Source: an uncultured Lachnospiraceae bacterium (GTDB lineage: Bacteria > Bacillota > Clostridia > Lachnospirales > Lachnospiraceae). From it: a DNA stretch of 58,165 nucleotides. Location: NCBI GenBank assembly GCA_934408585.1, contig CAKRVA010000009.1, forward strand, positions 1-58,165. The letters are read 5' to 3'. The translations under genes were made by a program, and so were the position numbers. Shown piece by piece: positions 43,001 through 51,254 of this stretch. Below the pieces are notes generated by a model. That model was not told where the DNA came from and made no database searches. It was given only the letters and a program-made list of their open reading frames with translations. Within the stretch, counting starts at the first letter, position 1. Every line of letters begins with the position of its first letter.

Positions 43001-43846
43001 TTAATACTCCTCTGCACCATCGATTTCCTGCTGTTCCAGTTCAATAGATTGTGCATAACCCGGTGTATGGTGCAGATAAACAAACCAATACCCACATCCG
43101 ACGATTCCTGCACCACCAACGATATTTCCTAATGTAACCGGAAGTAAGTTTTTAAAAAGAAAGGTTCCTACGGTAAGTTCCGGTGCAGCAATACCATATT
43201 TTTGCATTGCAAGAAGCCCGGAAACTCCAAAATAAATATCTGCAATACTATGTTCAAATCCACACAATACAAATAACATTACCGGCCAGAAACTCATAAG
43301 AAGCTTTCCGGAAACTTTTTTTGCCGCAAATGCTGCCCAGACTGCAATACATACAAGAATATTACATAAGATGCCTCTGATGAAAGCCTCACCAAAAGAC
43401 TGATTTACGCGGAAGCATGCTGCTGCCACCATTTTTTCTGCCAGAACACCATCATATAACTGCGGAACATTCGCAAAAACCACCATTGCTGCTACAAGTG
43501 CTGCGCCCAGGAAATTTCCAAGAAATACAACTGTCCAGTTTTTCAGCATGGCACCCACACTTATTTTCTTTTCAAGCAACGGAATAATAATCAGATTGTT
43601 TCCCGTAAAAAGCTCACTTCCTGCAACAAGCACCATTGCCATTCCTGCCGGAAACACACACGCTCCGACAAGTCGTGCTACAGATGGATTTGAAATCGTT
43701 GCAGATGCTGTTGTGGATGCAATTCCCGCAAAACCGATATACATCCCTGCAAAGATTCCAAGTGTCAATATTTTCAAGGCAGACATCCGGACCTTGTGTA
43801 TTCCGATTTCTATAAATTTTATTGCAATTTCCAAAGGTGAATGCAT
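43001..43846 (-). CDS. Formate/nitrite transporter family channel
   Basis: A 281-residue membrane protein with six transmembrane helices of the FNT family, which passes formate, nitrite or hydrosulfide. The conserved GNFLGA helix break, SxG-type SGLLA loop and the FEHSIADIYF stretch carrying the central histidine region are present. The ATG at 43846 is preferred since AGGAG lies 8 bases upstream; an ATG 24 bases earlier lacks one. In a fermenting Clostridia cell formate export is the likeliest role, but no pyruvate formate-lyase gene is adjacent. Confidence 0.9.
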   Translation of the reverse strand: MHSPLEIAIKFIEIGIHKVRMSALKILTLGIFAGMYIGFAGIASTTASATISNPSVARLVGACVFPAGMAMVLVAGSELFTGNNLIIIPLLEKKISVGAMLKNWTVVFLGNFLGAALVAAMVVFANVPQLYDGVLAEKMVAAACFRVNQSFGEAFIRGILCNILVCIAVWAAFAAKKVSGKLLMSFWPVMLFVLCGFEHSIADIYFGVSGLLAMQKYGIAAPELTVGTFLFKNLLPVTLGNIVGGAGIVGCGYWFVYLHHTPGYAQSIELEQQEIDGAEEY

Positions 43847-43872
43847 ATGGTTCTCTCCTGCCTGTTTCAAAC

Positions 43873-43902
43873 ATAAAACAGCCTGCGGGATTCCCGCAGG
43901 CT
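43873..43902 (-). terminator. Intrinsic terminator of the second chemoreceptor gene
   Basis: AGCCTGCGGG and CCCGCAGGCT form a perfect GC-rich 10-bp stem with a 3-base loop. Read leftward it is followed by GTTTTATGTTT. It lies between the chemoreceptor stop codon and the FNT start codon. Confidence 0.92.
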
Positions 43903-43962
43903 AGTCCACTTTTTCTAGTATACAACATACTATGCCCTGGATTCAATGAAAAAATACCTGAT

Positions 43963-45444
43963 TTAAGCTTCCAGTTCTTTTAATTCATCGGCAAGCTGTC
44001 TTAAGCTTTCAACAATTGCACTGGTCTGTGCCGTAAGTTCACTGTTACGGGCACTTGCTTCCAACGTTTCACTCGTGTGAGCCGTAACTTCCTGTGTTGC
44101 GGCAGAAATGGTTTCAATCCCCTGAATTACCTGATCATTGGCATTCGTCAGACCTTTGACCATCTGATCCAGTTTCTCTGCTTCCTGATATACAATCTCT
44201 GTCTTAGTTGTAATATGTTTAAAATTCTCAGCCGTGCTTGTTGCAGCATCATTCTGCTCCTCGGCATTGTGAATCATCTTCTCAATCACGTCAACCACAC
44301 CGGCCAATTCTCTGGAGATACTATCAATCAGTTCTGTAATGTGAACGGTTGCATCCTTGGTCTGTGTCGCAAGATGTGAGATTTCCGTTGCAACAACTGC
44401 AAATCCTCTTCCGGCTTCTCCTGCACGTGCAGCTTCGATGCTGGCATTCAGGGAAAGAAGACTTGTCTGGGATGCAATACTGTTAATCATTTCTGTAATG
44501 GACTGCATCTGATTGGTGTAGGAATTTAATTCTTCCAGTTCTTTGGAAACATTTGCATTTGCTTCGTTTGATATTTCTGCATGGTGAATCAGTGCATCAA
44601 TGTTCTGTTGTGAAGTATTAATTTCTGTTCTTACTGCAATAATATTATCCGTAATAGAATCTGTTGAACCATCTACTTCCTGGATTGTCTGCTGGATTTC
44701 AGTGGTCTTATCCATCTGCATCTGAATCGAATCTACAGTTTCCACGGCACCCTGGTTTACCTGCTCCATAGACTCCTTCGTCTGGCCGGCTGCGTCTTCC
44801 AGGATTACCATCTTTTCAGAAACATCTGCAATATGTTCTGACATCTGGTTTGCAACTTCCAGAATGCGGTTCATCAATGTATTTACATGTTCCTTTTCCT
44901 GTTCAACCTCTTCGATACGATTGTTGTTAATCTTATATGATACCATTGTAGAAAGCATAAGGAACAATGTAAACACAATCAGTGAAATCATCCGGATTCC
45001 ATTATTGGATACATCTGCCGGAGTAAGCAGTCCCTGTACCTTCATCACTATAATCTGTACGATGTTAATCACAACAACTTCGACCATATACCAGGTAGTC
45101 AGCTTAATATTATTATAGCAAAGAAGTCCTACCGCAATCATAATGGCATATATGTAAGAAAGCGGTGATGTTGTGGTAAATAAAATAAAAATATAGGTAA
45201 TACCAAAGCCAATTGCAATTCCAAATTTAACTGCTTCGGAGTCATTGTTCTTCTTATAAATAATCTGACAGAGTAAATATGGCACAAATGCCAGTGCAAG
45301 ATAAACGAGAAAGTTTGTCATGCTTCTTGATTTCGTAAATACCTCAATCAGATAACAGCCTGTTAAAATAAGTAACAGAAGACTGTAGCATGTCAGACAT
45401 GTTGCATTTGCACGTTTTAAATTGGAATATGTTTTGTAGTTCAT
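43963..45444 (-). CDS. Methyl-accepting chemotaxis protein with multi-span membrane sensor
   Basis: A 493-residue receptor. The first 190 residues form about six transmembrane helices with short loops and no extracellular ligand domain, so it probably senses a membrane or internal signal. A signalling coiled coil follows, with the tip SQTSLLSLNASIEAARAGEA near 318. There is no HAMP domain clearly visible. GGGGAGG lies 6 bases before the ATG at 45444; an in-frame ATG 51 bases upstream lacks a site. It forms a single-gene unit ended by the hairpin at 43873-43902. Confidence 0.9.
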   Translation of the reverse strand: MNYKTYSNLKRANATCLTCYSLLLLILTGCYLIEVFTKSRSMTNFLVYLALAFVPYLLCQIIYKKNNDSEAVKFGIAIGFGITYIFILFTTTSPLSYIYAIMIAVGLLCYNNIKLTTWYMVEVVVINIVQIIVMKVQGLLTPADVSNNGIRMISLIVFTLFLMLSTMVSYKINNNRIEEVEQEKEHVNTLMNRILEVANQMSEHIADVSEKMVILEDAAGQTKESMEQVNQGAVETVDSIQMQMDKTTEIQQTIQEVDGSTDSITDNIIAVRTEINTSQQNIDALIHHAEISNEANANVSKELEELNSYTNQMQSITEMINSIASQTSLLSLNASIEAARAGEAGRGFAVVATEISHLATQTKDATVHITELIDSISRELAGVVDVIEKMIHNAEEQNDAATSTAENFKHITTKTEIVYQEAEKLDQMVKGLTNANDQVIQGIETISAATQEVTAHTSETLEASARNSELTAQTSAIVESLRQLADELKELEA

Positions 45445-45571
45445 AAAATACCTCCCCACGGTACATTTTTCATGGATGTAATTATTTTTTGACATTTTTC
45501 ACAAACATCCGAGAAAATTATACCATATTTTTATCAGAATGTACAATACACTTCCCGGTGTTTTTCATAAT

Positions 45572-46303
45572 TCAATCAAATAAAATTTCCTCTACCGTGA
45601 CAAACTCATATTCCTGCTGCTGCAAATCATCCACGACCTGTAATGCTGCCGTAACTGTACTCGGATAGGAGTCATGCATCAGAATAATATCGTCTTCTCG
45701 GATTTTGCTCTCTATTTTACGGACAATACAGGACACATCATTGGAGCACCAGTCTAACGGATCAATGTTCCAGAGTACCGGAATCATATTTAATTCCTTT
45801 TCGAAGCTTTTGTCCCAGGAACCATAAGGCGGCCGCACATATGTAACACCCTCGCCGGTAATGCCTTCAATGACTTCATTTGTCTTTATTAATTCTTCAC
45901 GAAATGCTTCCCGGTTTCTGGAGGTAAGCTGAATATGACTATAGGTATGGTTTCCAATCAGATGGCCTTCCTCATGCATTCGTTTTACCAGCTCCGGATA
46001 AAGTTCCGCATTTTCACCCGTGATAAAAAAAGTGGCTTTCACGCCACGTTTCTTTAATCCATCCAATACCTGCTCCGTATATTGCGGATGCGGACCATCA
46101 TCAAAGGTAAGTGCAATTTTTTTCCGCTCCTCTTCCGAATTTTTAACAGAATTTCCGGCTGACGGCAGAATGTTCTGTCGAAAAATAAGTCCCAGGATAC
46201 AGATAACAGCCAGAATTCCTGTCATCATCATTAAAAACAAAATTCTTTTACTCATAAAAACAGGGTGAGGTCTTTCCGATTCTCTCACCCTATTTATATG
46301 CAT
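45572..46303 (-). CDS. Polysaccharide deacetylase (NodB homology)
   Basis: An extracellular carbohydrate esterase family 4 protein, with one N-terminal membrane segment. NodB motifs are TFDDGPHP, GNHTYSHIQL and VRPPYGSWD, then DPLDW and LMHDSYP; the first Asp and the two His of GNHTYSH bind the metal. It probably removes acetyl groups from peptidoglycan or another wall glycan. The start is uncertain. The ATG at 46303 gives 243 residues, and an ATG at 46255 would give a more compact signal peptide, but it directly follows a terminator-like hairpin and neither has a good ribosome binding site. Confidence 0.87.
   Translation of the reverse strand: MHINRVRESERPHPVFMSKRILFLMMMTGILAVICILGLIFRQNILPSAGNSVKNSEEERKKIALTFDDGPHPQYTEQVLDGLKKRGVKATFFITGENAELYPELVKRMHEEGHLIGNHTYSHIQLTSRNREAFREELIKTNEVIEGITGEGVTYVRPPYGSWDKSFEKELNMIPVLWNIDPLDWCSNDVSCIVRKIESKIREDDIILMHDSYPSTVTAALQVVDDLQQQEYEFVTVEEILFD
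46256..46291 (-). terminator. Terminator-like hairpin before the deacetylase
   Basis: Read leftward, AGGGTGAG and CTCACCCT form an 8-bp stem followed by GTTTTT. It would end the clpB-DUF4250 transcript, but it falls inside the coding region if the deacetylase starts at 46303. This makes the shorter deacetylase start at 46255 worth considering. Confidence 0.65.
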
Positions 46304-46335
46304 TTATTTCTTTACTCATGCCATCGTGTTAATAC

Positions 46336-46518
46336 TTATGGCTTTGCAACAAACTGATTCAGACGGTCATCATAATAATAACCGATTCCGTTCAGTTTCT
46401 GCTCCGTTTCTGTAAGACTGATGTCCAAGTCATCACAAAGTACGGCAAAGCTCGGATAATAATCCCGGAGTTTCAAATTGATATAACTCAACAACATATT
46501 TGCATCCTGTGGTATCAT
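46336..46518 (-). CDS. DUF4250 small protein
   Basis: A 60-residue acidic cytosolic protein matching the DUF4250 family, with the characteristic N-terminal MLLSYINLKLRDYYPS and C-terminal YYYDDRLNQFV. Function is unknown. GGAGG lies 6 bases before the ATG. It begins 17 bases after clpB, so it is probably part of the heat-shock transcript. Confidence 0.85.
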   Translation of the reverse strand: MIPQDANMLLSYINLKLRDYYPSFAVLCDDLDISLTETEQKLNGIGYYYDDRLNQFVAKP

Positions 46519-46535
46519 TTCATCCCTCCTTGTCG

Positions 46536-49136
46536 TTATGCGTCTGCCTGACCGCCTTTCACATTTGCTACAAGTTCTCCATTCTGAACCTCAATCAGAA
46601 TCGTATCTCCCTGAGATACTTTATCTGCAAGAATCAGTTTTGCAGAAAGTGTTTCGACAGACTTCTGAATATAACGTTTTAACGGTCTTGCACCATATAC
46701 CGGATCATATGCATGTTCCACAATATACTGCTCGGCGTCTGCAGACAGTTCCACGGTAAGTTCTTTATCTGCCAGCCTCTTATTCAGGTCGGCAATGATT
46801 AATTTAATAATACCACCAATGTTCTCCTTGGACAATGGTTTAAACAAAATGGTCTCATCCAGACGATTCAGGAATTCCGGACGGAAATGTGCCCGCAAAT
46901 CCTGCATAACTGCTTCTTCCGCTTCCGGTTTGATATTACCGTTCTGGTCAATACCATCCAGCAGATATGTCGCACCAATGTTGGATGTCATAATCAGAAT
47001 GGTATTCTTAAAGTCTACGGTTCTTCCCTGGGAATCTGTAATACGTCCATCATCCAATACCTGTAACAGCACATTAAATACATCCGGATGTGCTTTTTCA
47101 ATTTCATCAAAAAGCACTACGGAATACGGTCTACGTCTGACTGCTTCGGTCAGCTGTCCACCCTCTTCGTATCCGACATATCCTGGAGGCGCTCCGATCA
47201 GACGGGACACAGAGTATTTCTCCATATATTCACTCATATCAATACGGACCATATTATTCTCATCATCGAACAACGATGCGGCAAGTGCTTTTGCAAGCTC
47301 TGTTTTACCAACACCGGTAGGACCTAAGAACAGGAAGGAACCAATTGGTTTCCTTGGGTCTTTAATTCCGGCTTTGGAACGGATAATTGCTTCCGTTACC
47401 TTGGTAACGCCTTCATCCTGTCCAACCACACGTTTATGAAGTTCTTCATCCAGATGCAACGTCTTGTTTCTCTCACTTTCCGTCAGTTTTGCTACCGGAA
47501 TTCCTGTCCATCTGGAAATAATCCGTGCAATTTCCTCTTCGGAAACACTTTCATGAACAAGTGACAAATCTTTGTTCTTTACCTGCTCCTCTTCATTCTC
47601 CAATTGCTTTTTCAATGCAGGAAGTGTACTGTAACTCAGTTCAGAAAGCTTCTCGTAATCGCCCTGTCTTTGTGCAATTTCAATCTGGCTGTTCACGTTA
47701 TCAATTTCTTCACGGATTTTACTCAGCTTTTCTACCGAAGCTTTTTCGTTTTCCCACTGAGCCATACGGTTTTTCAATTCTTCCTTCAACTCTGCAAGTT
47801 CCTTCTGGAGTGTTTCCAGACGTTCTTGACTCAAACGGTCATTTTCTTTTTTCAATGCTGTTTCTTCAATTTCCATCTGTAACACCTTACGACGGAGCTC
47901 ATCCAATTCTGTCGGCATGGAATCCAGCTCTGTTTTAATCAGCGCACACGCTTCGTCTACCAGGTCGATTGCTTTATCTGGAAGAAAACGATCTGAAATA
48001 TAACGGTTTGATAATACTGCTGCACTTACCAGTGCATTGTCCATAATTTTAACACCATGATATACTTCGTAACGGTCTTTCAGGCCACGAAGAATGGAAA
48101 TGGTATCTTCTACCGTCGGCTCCTCCACCATAACCGGCTGGAAACGACGTTCCAATGCTGCATCCTTTTCAATATACTGACGATATTCATCCAGCGTTGT
48201 GGCACCAATACAATGAAGCTCACCACGGGCAAGCATTGGCTTCAGCATATTGCCGGCATCAAGTGCGCCATCGGTCTTACCGGCACCAACAATGGTATGA
48301 AGCTCATCAATAAACAAGATAATCTGTCCATCACTGTTTTTGACATCTTCCAGTACGGCTTTCAGACGCTCCTCAAACTCACCACGGTATTTTGCACCGG
48401 CTACAAGTGCGCCCATATCCAGTGCAAATATCTTCTTATCCTTTAGTCCAAGCGGAACATCCCCATTTACAATTCTCTGGGCAAGTCCTTCTACAACCGC
48501 TGTTTTACCAACACCGGGTTCACCAATCAGAACCGGGTTATTTTTTGTCTTACGGGATAGAATTCGAATCACATTACGAATTTCATTATCTCGTCCAATT
48601 ACCGGGTCAAGTTTCTGGTTTCTTGCTTTTTCTACAAGATCCTGTCCATATTTTTCCAAAGTATCATATGTTGCTTCCGGATTGTCGGAAGTAACCCTCT
48701 GATTTCCTCTTACCGTTGATAATGCCTGTAAAAATCGTTCTCTGGTGATGCCAAACTCACGGAACAATTCCTTGATTGCCTTGTTTGGATATTTTATCAT
48801 TGCCAGAAACAGATGCTCTACAGATACATATTCATCCGATAATGCCTTTGCCTCATCTTCAGCAGATACCAATACCTTGTTTAATTCCTGTCCAACATAT
48901 ACCTGACCGCCCTGTACCTTCGTACGCTTCCGTAAATCCTCCTCGACACGGTTTAGAAAATAGGAAGTGTTAATCTCCATTTTTTCAATCAGTTTTAAAA
49001 TCAGGCTGTCATCAATCGTAAGCAGACTGTATAACAAATGTTCCTGCTCAATTTCCTGATTTCCATATTCATAAGCAAGCTTTTCACATCCTTCTACTGC
49101 CTGCATGGATTTCTGTGTAAATTTTGATATATTCAT
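46536..49136 (-). CDS. clpB: ATP-dependent disaggregase ClpB
   Basis: An 866-residue AAA+ chaperone that rescues aggregated proteins with DnaK. An N-terminal Clp_N domain is followed by the first ATPase (GEPGVGKT, near 205), a coiled-coil middle domain (about 400-520) and the second ATPase (GPTGVGKT, near 605; FDEIEKAHPD). The middle domain separates ClpB from ClpA and ClpX. AAAGGAG lies 6 bases before the ATG at 49136. Upstream lie a consensus promoter and a CIRCE element, so HrcA represses it. Confidence 0.96.
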   Translation of the reverse strand: MNISKFTQKSMQAVEGCEKLAYEYGNQEIEQEHLLYSLLTIDDSLILKLIEKMEINTSYFLNRVEEDLRKRTKVQGGQVYVGQELNKVLVSAEDEAKALSDEYVSVEHLFLAMIKYPNKAIKELFREFGITRERFLQALSTVRGNQRVTSDNPEATYDTLEKYGQDLVEKARNQKLDPVIGRDNEIRNVIRILSRKTKNNPVLIGEPGVGKTAVVEGLAQRIVNGDVPLGLKDKKIFALDMGALVAGAKYRGEFEERLKAVLEDVKNSDGQIILFIDELHTIVGAGKTDGALDAGNMLKPMLARGELHCIGATTLDEYRQYIEKDAALERRFQPVMVEEPTVEDTISILRGLKDRYEVYHGVKIMDNALVSAAVLSNRYISDRFLPDKAIDLVDEACALIKTELDSMPTELDELRRKVLQMEIEETALKKENDRLSQERLETLQKELAELKEELKNRMAQWENEKASVEKLSKIREEIDNVNSQIEIAQRQGDYEKLSELSYSTLPALKKQLENEEEQVKNKDLSLVHESVSEEEIARIISRWTGIPVAKLTESERNKTLHLDEELHKRVVGQDEGVTKVTEAIIRSKAGIKDPRKPIGSFLFLGPTGVGKTELAKALAASLFDDENNMVRIDMSEYMEKYSVSRLIGAPPGYVGYEEGGQLTEAVRRRPYSVVLFDEIEKAHPDVFNVLLQVLDDGRITDSQGRTVDFKNTILIMTSNIGATYLLDGIDQNGNIKPEAEEAVMQDLRAHFRPEFLNRLDETILFKPLSKENIGGIIKLIIADLNKRLADKELTVELSADAEQYIVEHAYDPVYGARPLKRYIQKSVETLSAKLILADKVSQGDTILIEVQNGELVANVKGGQADA

Positions 49137-49206
49137 AAAGCACTCCTTTCTACCGGTTTTCATGATTTTACCGGTTCCAGAATCTCATCTTCCTTGCTAT
49201 AAATTG

Positions 49207-49235
49207 AATATACCTCGAGTTGTTAGCACTGTCAA
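49207..49235 (-). promoter_or_regulatory. Promoter of clpB
   Basis: Read leftward, a perfect TTGACA (49230-49235) and TATATT (49207-49212) are 17 bases apart. The -35 lies inside the CIRCE element, so bound HrcA excludes RNA polymerase. Confidence 0.88.
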
Positions 49236-49249
49236 GAGGTGAGTGCTAA
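49223..49249. promoter_or_regulatory. CIRCE element (HrcA operator)
   Basis: TTAGCACT and AGTGCTAA surround 11 bases, which matches the CIRCE inverted repeat (TTAGCACTC-N9-GAGTGCTAA) with one mismatch in the ninth position. It overlaps the clpB -35. HrcA and the groE or dnaK operons are not in this window. Confidence 0.9.
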
Positions 49250-49281
49250 TTCTTTTGTGAAATTTTTGTGTCCTATTTTTC

Positions 49282-50388
49282 TTATTCCGCAAACTTCAAA
49301 TACAACGCACTGTGATCCTCTACACAGCGCCACTTGCTCGGTGCATTTACGGTTACACACACATATTCTTTTCCGGAATGATCTTTTCCATAGCTTACTG
49401 CACAGCTTCCGGATTGTACGACATAACCGGTCTTTCCACAAATCACTTCTCCACCGGTATCATGATCCTCGATTCTTCTCAAAAACAAATTGGAAATGCT
49501 GATTCCCTCCGGGTGCTCAGTCGTTGGTGTTGTCGTATAGCGCTTGGTAGACATTACTTCCCTGCACCACTCATTATCTAACGCCGCCTCCATAATGATT
49601 GCCATATCATATGCAGTACAATAATGATTCTCATCATAGATTCCCACGCAATTTGTGAAATGAGCTGTTCCCGAAATTCCAAGTTCCACCAGCTTTTGAT
49701 TCATCAGTTTCACAAACTCCTCCTGCGAACCCGAAACATAATATGCAAGTCCCAGGGAAGCATCGGCACCTGACGGCATAATTGCTCCATAAAACAAATC
49801 CTTCAACGGAATTTTCTCTCCCACAGAAAATCCGACTGCACTGCAATCATGCGAATAACTGTAATCTGTAATTTCCTGTGTCATCACAAACGTATCTTCC
49901 AGATTCTGAATCTGTTCGGCAGCCACAAGTACCGTAAGCACTTTCGTCATGGACGCAGGGTTCATACGGGTAAACCCATTTTTCTCCAAAAGTACCTCCT
50001 GCGCATCTTTATCAATAAAAATTGCATAATCACTGTAAAGACTATCCAGATTTGTTAATGTATGATCCGTTGTATGTGCACTATATTCCTTCTTTTCCGG
50101 AACCGGAATTTCTGCCTCTTCTATGGGCTCCGTTTCTGTGAAATTCCCCGGCTGGACCCCGGAAACAGCAAGTTCTGCCTGTTCTTCCTGCACTGCACTC
50201 TCCGTATGGGCTTTCTTTCCTACTGTTTTTACTGTTGCAAATACAATCCCCACCACAATAATTGCCATCAAAAAAGGTGCCGCTTTACGCACCATCTGTT
50301 GTCTTCTTTTATTTTTGCGCATTCTCCGATTCCGTTCTGCACGGATTCTGCGTCTTGCCTCATAATCTTCTTCCAATTGATTTGTCAT
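49282..50388 (-). CDS. D-alanyl-D-alanine carboxypeptidase (DacF-like)
   Basis: A 368-residue serine peptidase S11 family protein that trims peptidoglycan stem peptides outside the cell. A basic cytoplasmic N-terminus is followed by a transmembrane anchor (about 36-55) and a linker. The catalytic SMTK has Ser146 and Lys149, and CGKTGYV is the third motif. The second motif reads SGAD where SxN is usual, with Ala in the Asn position, seen in some related families. GGAG lies 7 bases before the ATG at 50388. It lies just upstream of clpB in the same direction, separated by the CIRCE promoter. Confidence 0.9.
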   Translation of the reverse strand: MTNQLEEDYEARRRIRAERNRRMRKNKRRQQMVRKAAPFLMAIIVVGIVFATVKTVGKKAHTESAVQEEQAELAVSGVQPGNFTETEPIEEAEIPVPEKKEYSAHTTDHTLTNLDSLYSDYAIFIDKDAQEVLLEKNGFTRMNPASMTKVLTVLVAAEQIQNLEDTFVMTQEITDYSYSHDCSAVGFSVGEKIPLKDLFYGAIMPSGADASLGLAYYVSGSQEEFVKLMNQKLVELGISGTAHFTNCVGIYDENHYCTAYDMAIIMEAALDNEWCREVMSTKRYTTTPTTEHPEGISISNLFLRRIEDHDTGGEVICGKTGYVVQSGSCAVSYGKDHSGKEYVCVTVNAPSKWRCVEDHSALYLKFAE

Positions 50389-50504
50389 TTCTCTTCTCCG
50401 CATTTTATATTCAATAACAGTGTGCCAAAATCTGCTAAAGAATATTCTTCCTGTTACATTTTAGCATATCCATAAAATAATGTCTTTGCCTTTTCTTATT
50501 TCCT

Positions 50505-50532
50505 TTGCTACAACATTTCAAAATGATATAAT
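50505..50532 (+). promoter_or_regulatory. Candidate promoter of the DUF2161 gene
   Basis: A perfect TATAAT at 50527-50532 lies 16 bases after TTGCTA (50505-50510). The start codon is about 35 bases downstream. The -35 is weak. Confidence 0.55.
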
Positions 50533-50567
50533 AAAGTAAAATAATATCTGAAAAAGGACACTTTCTC

Positions 50568-51254
50568 ATGGAAAAAGATTTATTTTCACCTATAAAATCC
50601 TACTTTGAAGCCTACGGCTATCTATGTGACGGAGAAGTAAACGACATTGATTTATATATGGAAAAAGATGGGGAAAGTGTTGCTGTTGAGCTGAAGCTTA
50701 CGCTGGACTTCAAAGCAGTGCAGCAGGCTGCTCTGCGTCAAAAAATCACGGACATTGTTTTTATTGGCATTTTCCGTCCCAAAGACATGAACTCCCATGC
50801 CTTTAAAGATAAGCTATATCTGCTCAAACGTCTAGGAATTGGTCTTATTGTCGTTTCCAGGCGGACCGGTACCGTAGAAATTGTCAGTGAGCCCGTAGTA
50901 AGTGAACTTTCCTATTATCAGACACATAATCGTAAGAAAAAAGATGCTCTGGCTTCCGAGTTCCAGCGGCGTAAGGTAAAAAGCAATACCGGCGGCGTCC
51001 ATCAGACCAAGCTGATTACCAGTTATCGGGAGGATGCCCTGCTCGTTCTGGATGCCGTATGTGCACTTGGCGGTGAAGCCTCTACCAAAGACATCCGGGA
51101 ATTATCCGGAATTTCCAAAGCCACTGCCATCTTACATGATAATTATTATGGATGGTTTGAGCATGTAAAAAAGGGCACCTACCGGCTTCGTGAAGAAGGG
51201 TATGATGCCCTGGAAGAGTTTGAATTTGTTTTAAAAAAGCTTCAAAAGGTTTAA
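50568..51254 (+). CDS. DUF2161 family PD-(D/E)XK nuclease-like protein
   Basis: The 228-residue protein matches DUF2161, a putative phosphodiesterase family. Asp28 in NDIDLYM and the E-L-K of AVELKLT (Glu41, Lys43) form a complete PD-(D/E)XK signature, so nuclease chemistry is plausible. The C-terminal part (about 150-215) looks like a winged helix (STKDIRELSGISKATAIL). Substrate and role are not known. AAAGGA lies 9 bases before the ATG. The gene has its own promoter, and its 3' end overlaps that of the convergent copA gene by 24 bp. Confidence 0.83.
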   Translation: MEKDLFSPIKSYFEAYGYLCDGEVNDIDLYMEKDGESVAVELKLTLDFKAVQQAALRQKITDIVFIGIFRPKDMNSHAFKDKLYLLKRLGIGLIVVSRRTGTVEIVSEPVVSELSYYQTHNRKKKDALASEFQRRKVKSNTGGVHQTKLITSYREDALLVLDAVCALGGEASTKDIRELSGISKATAILHDNYYGWFEHVKKGTYRLREEGYDALEEFEFVLKKLQKV

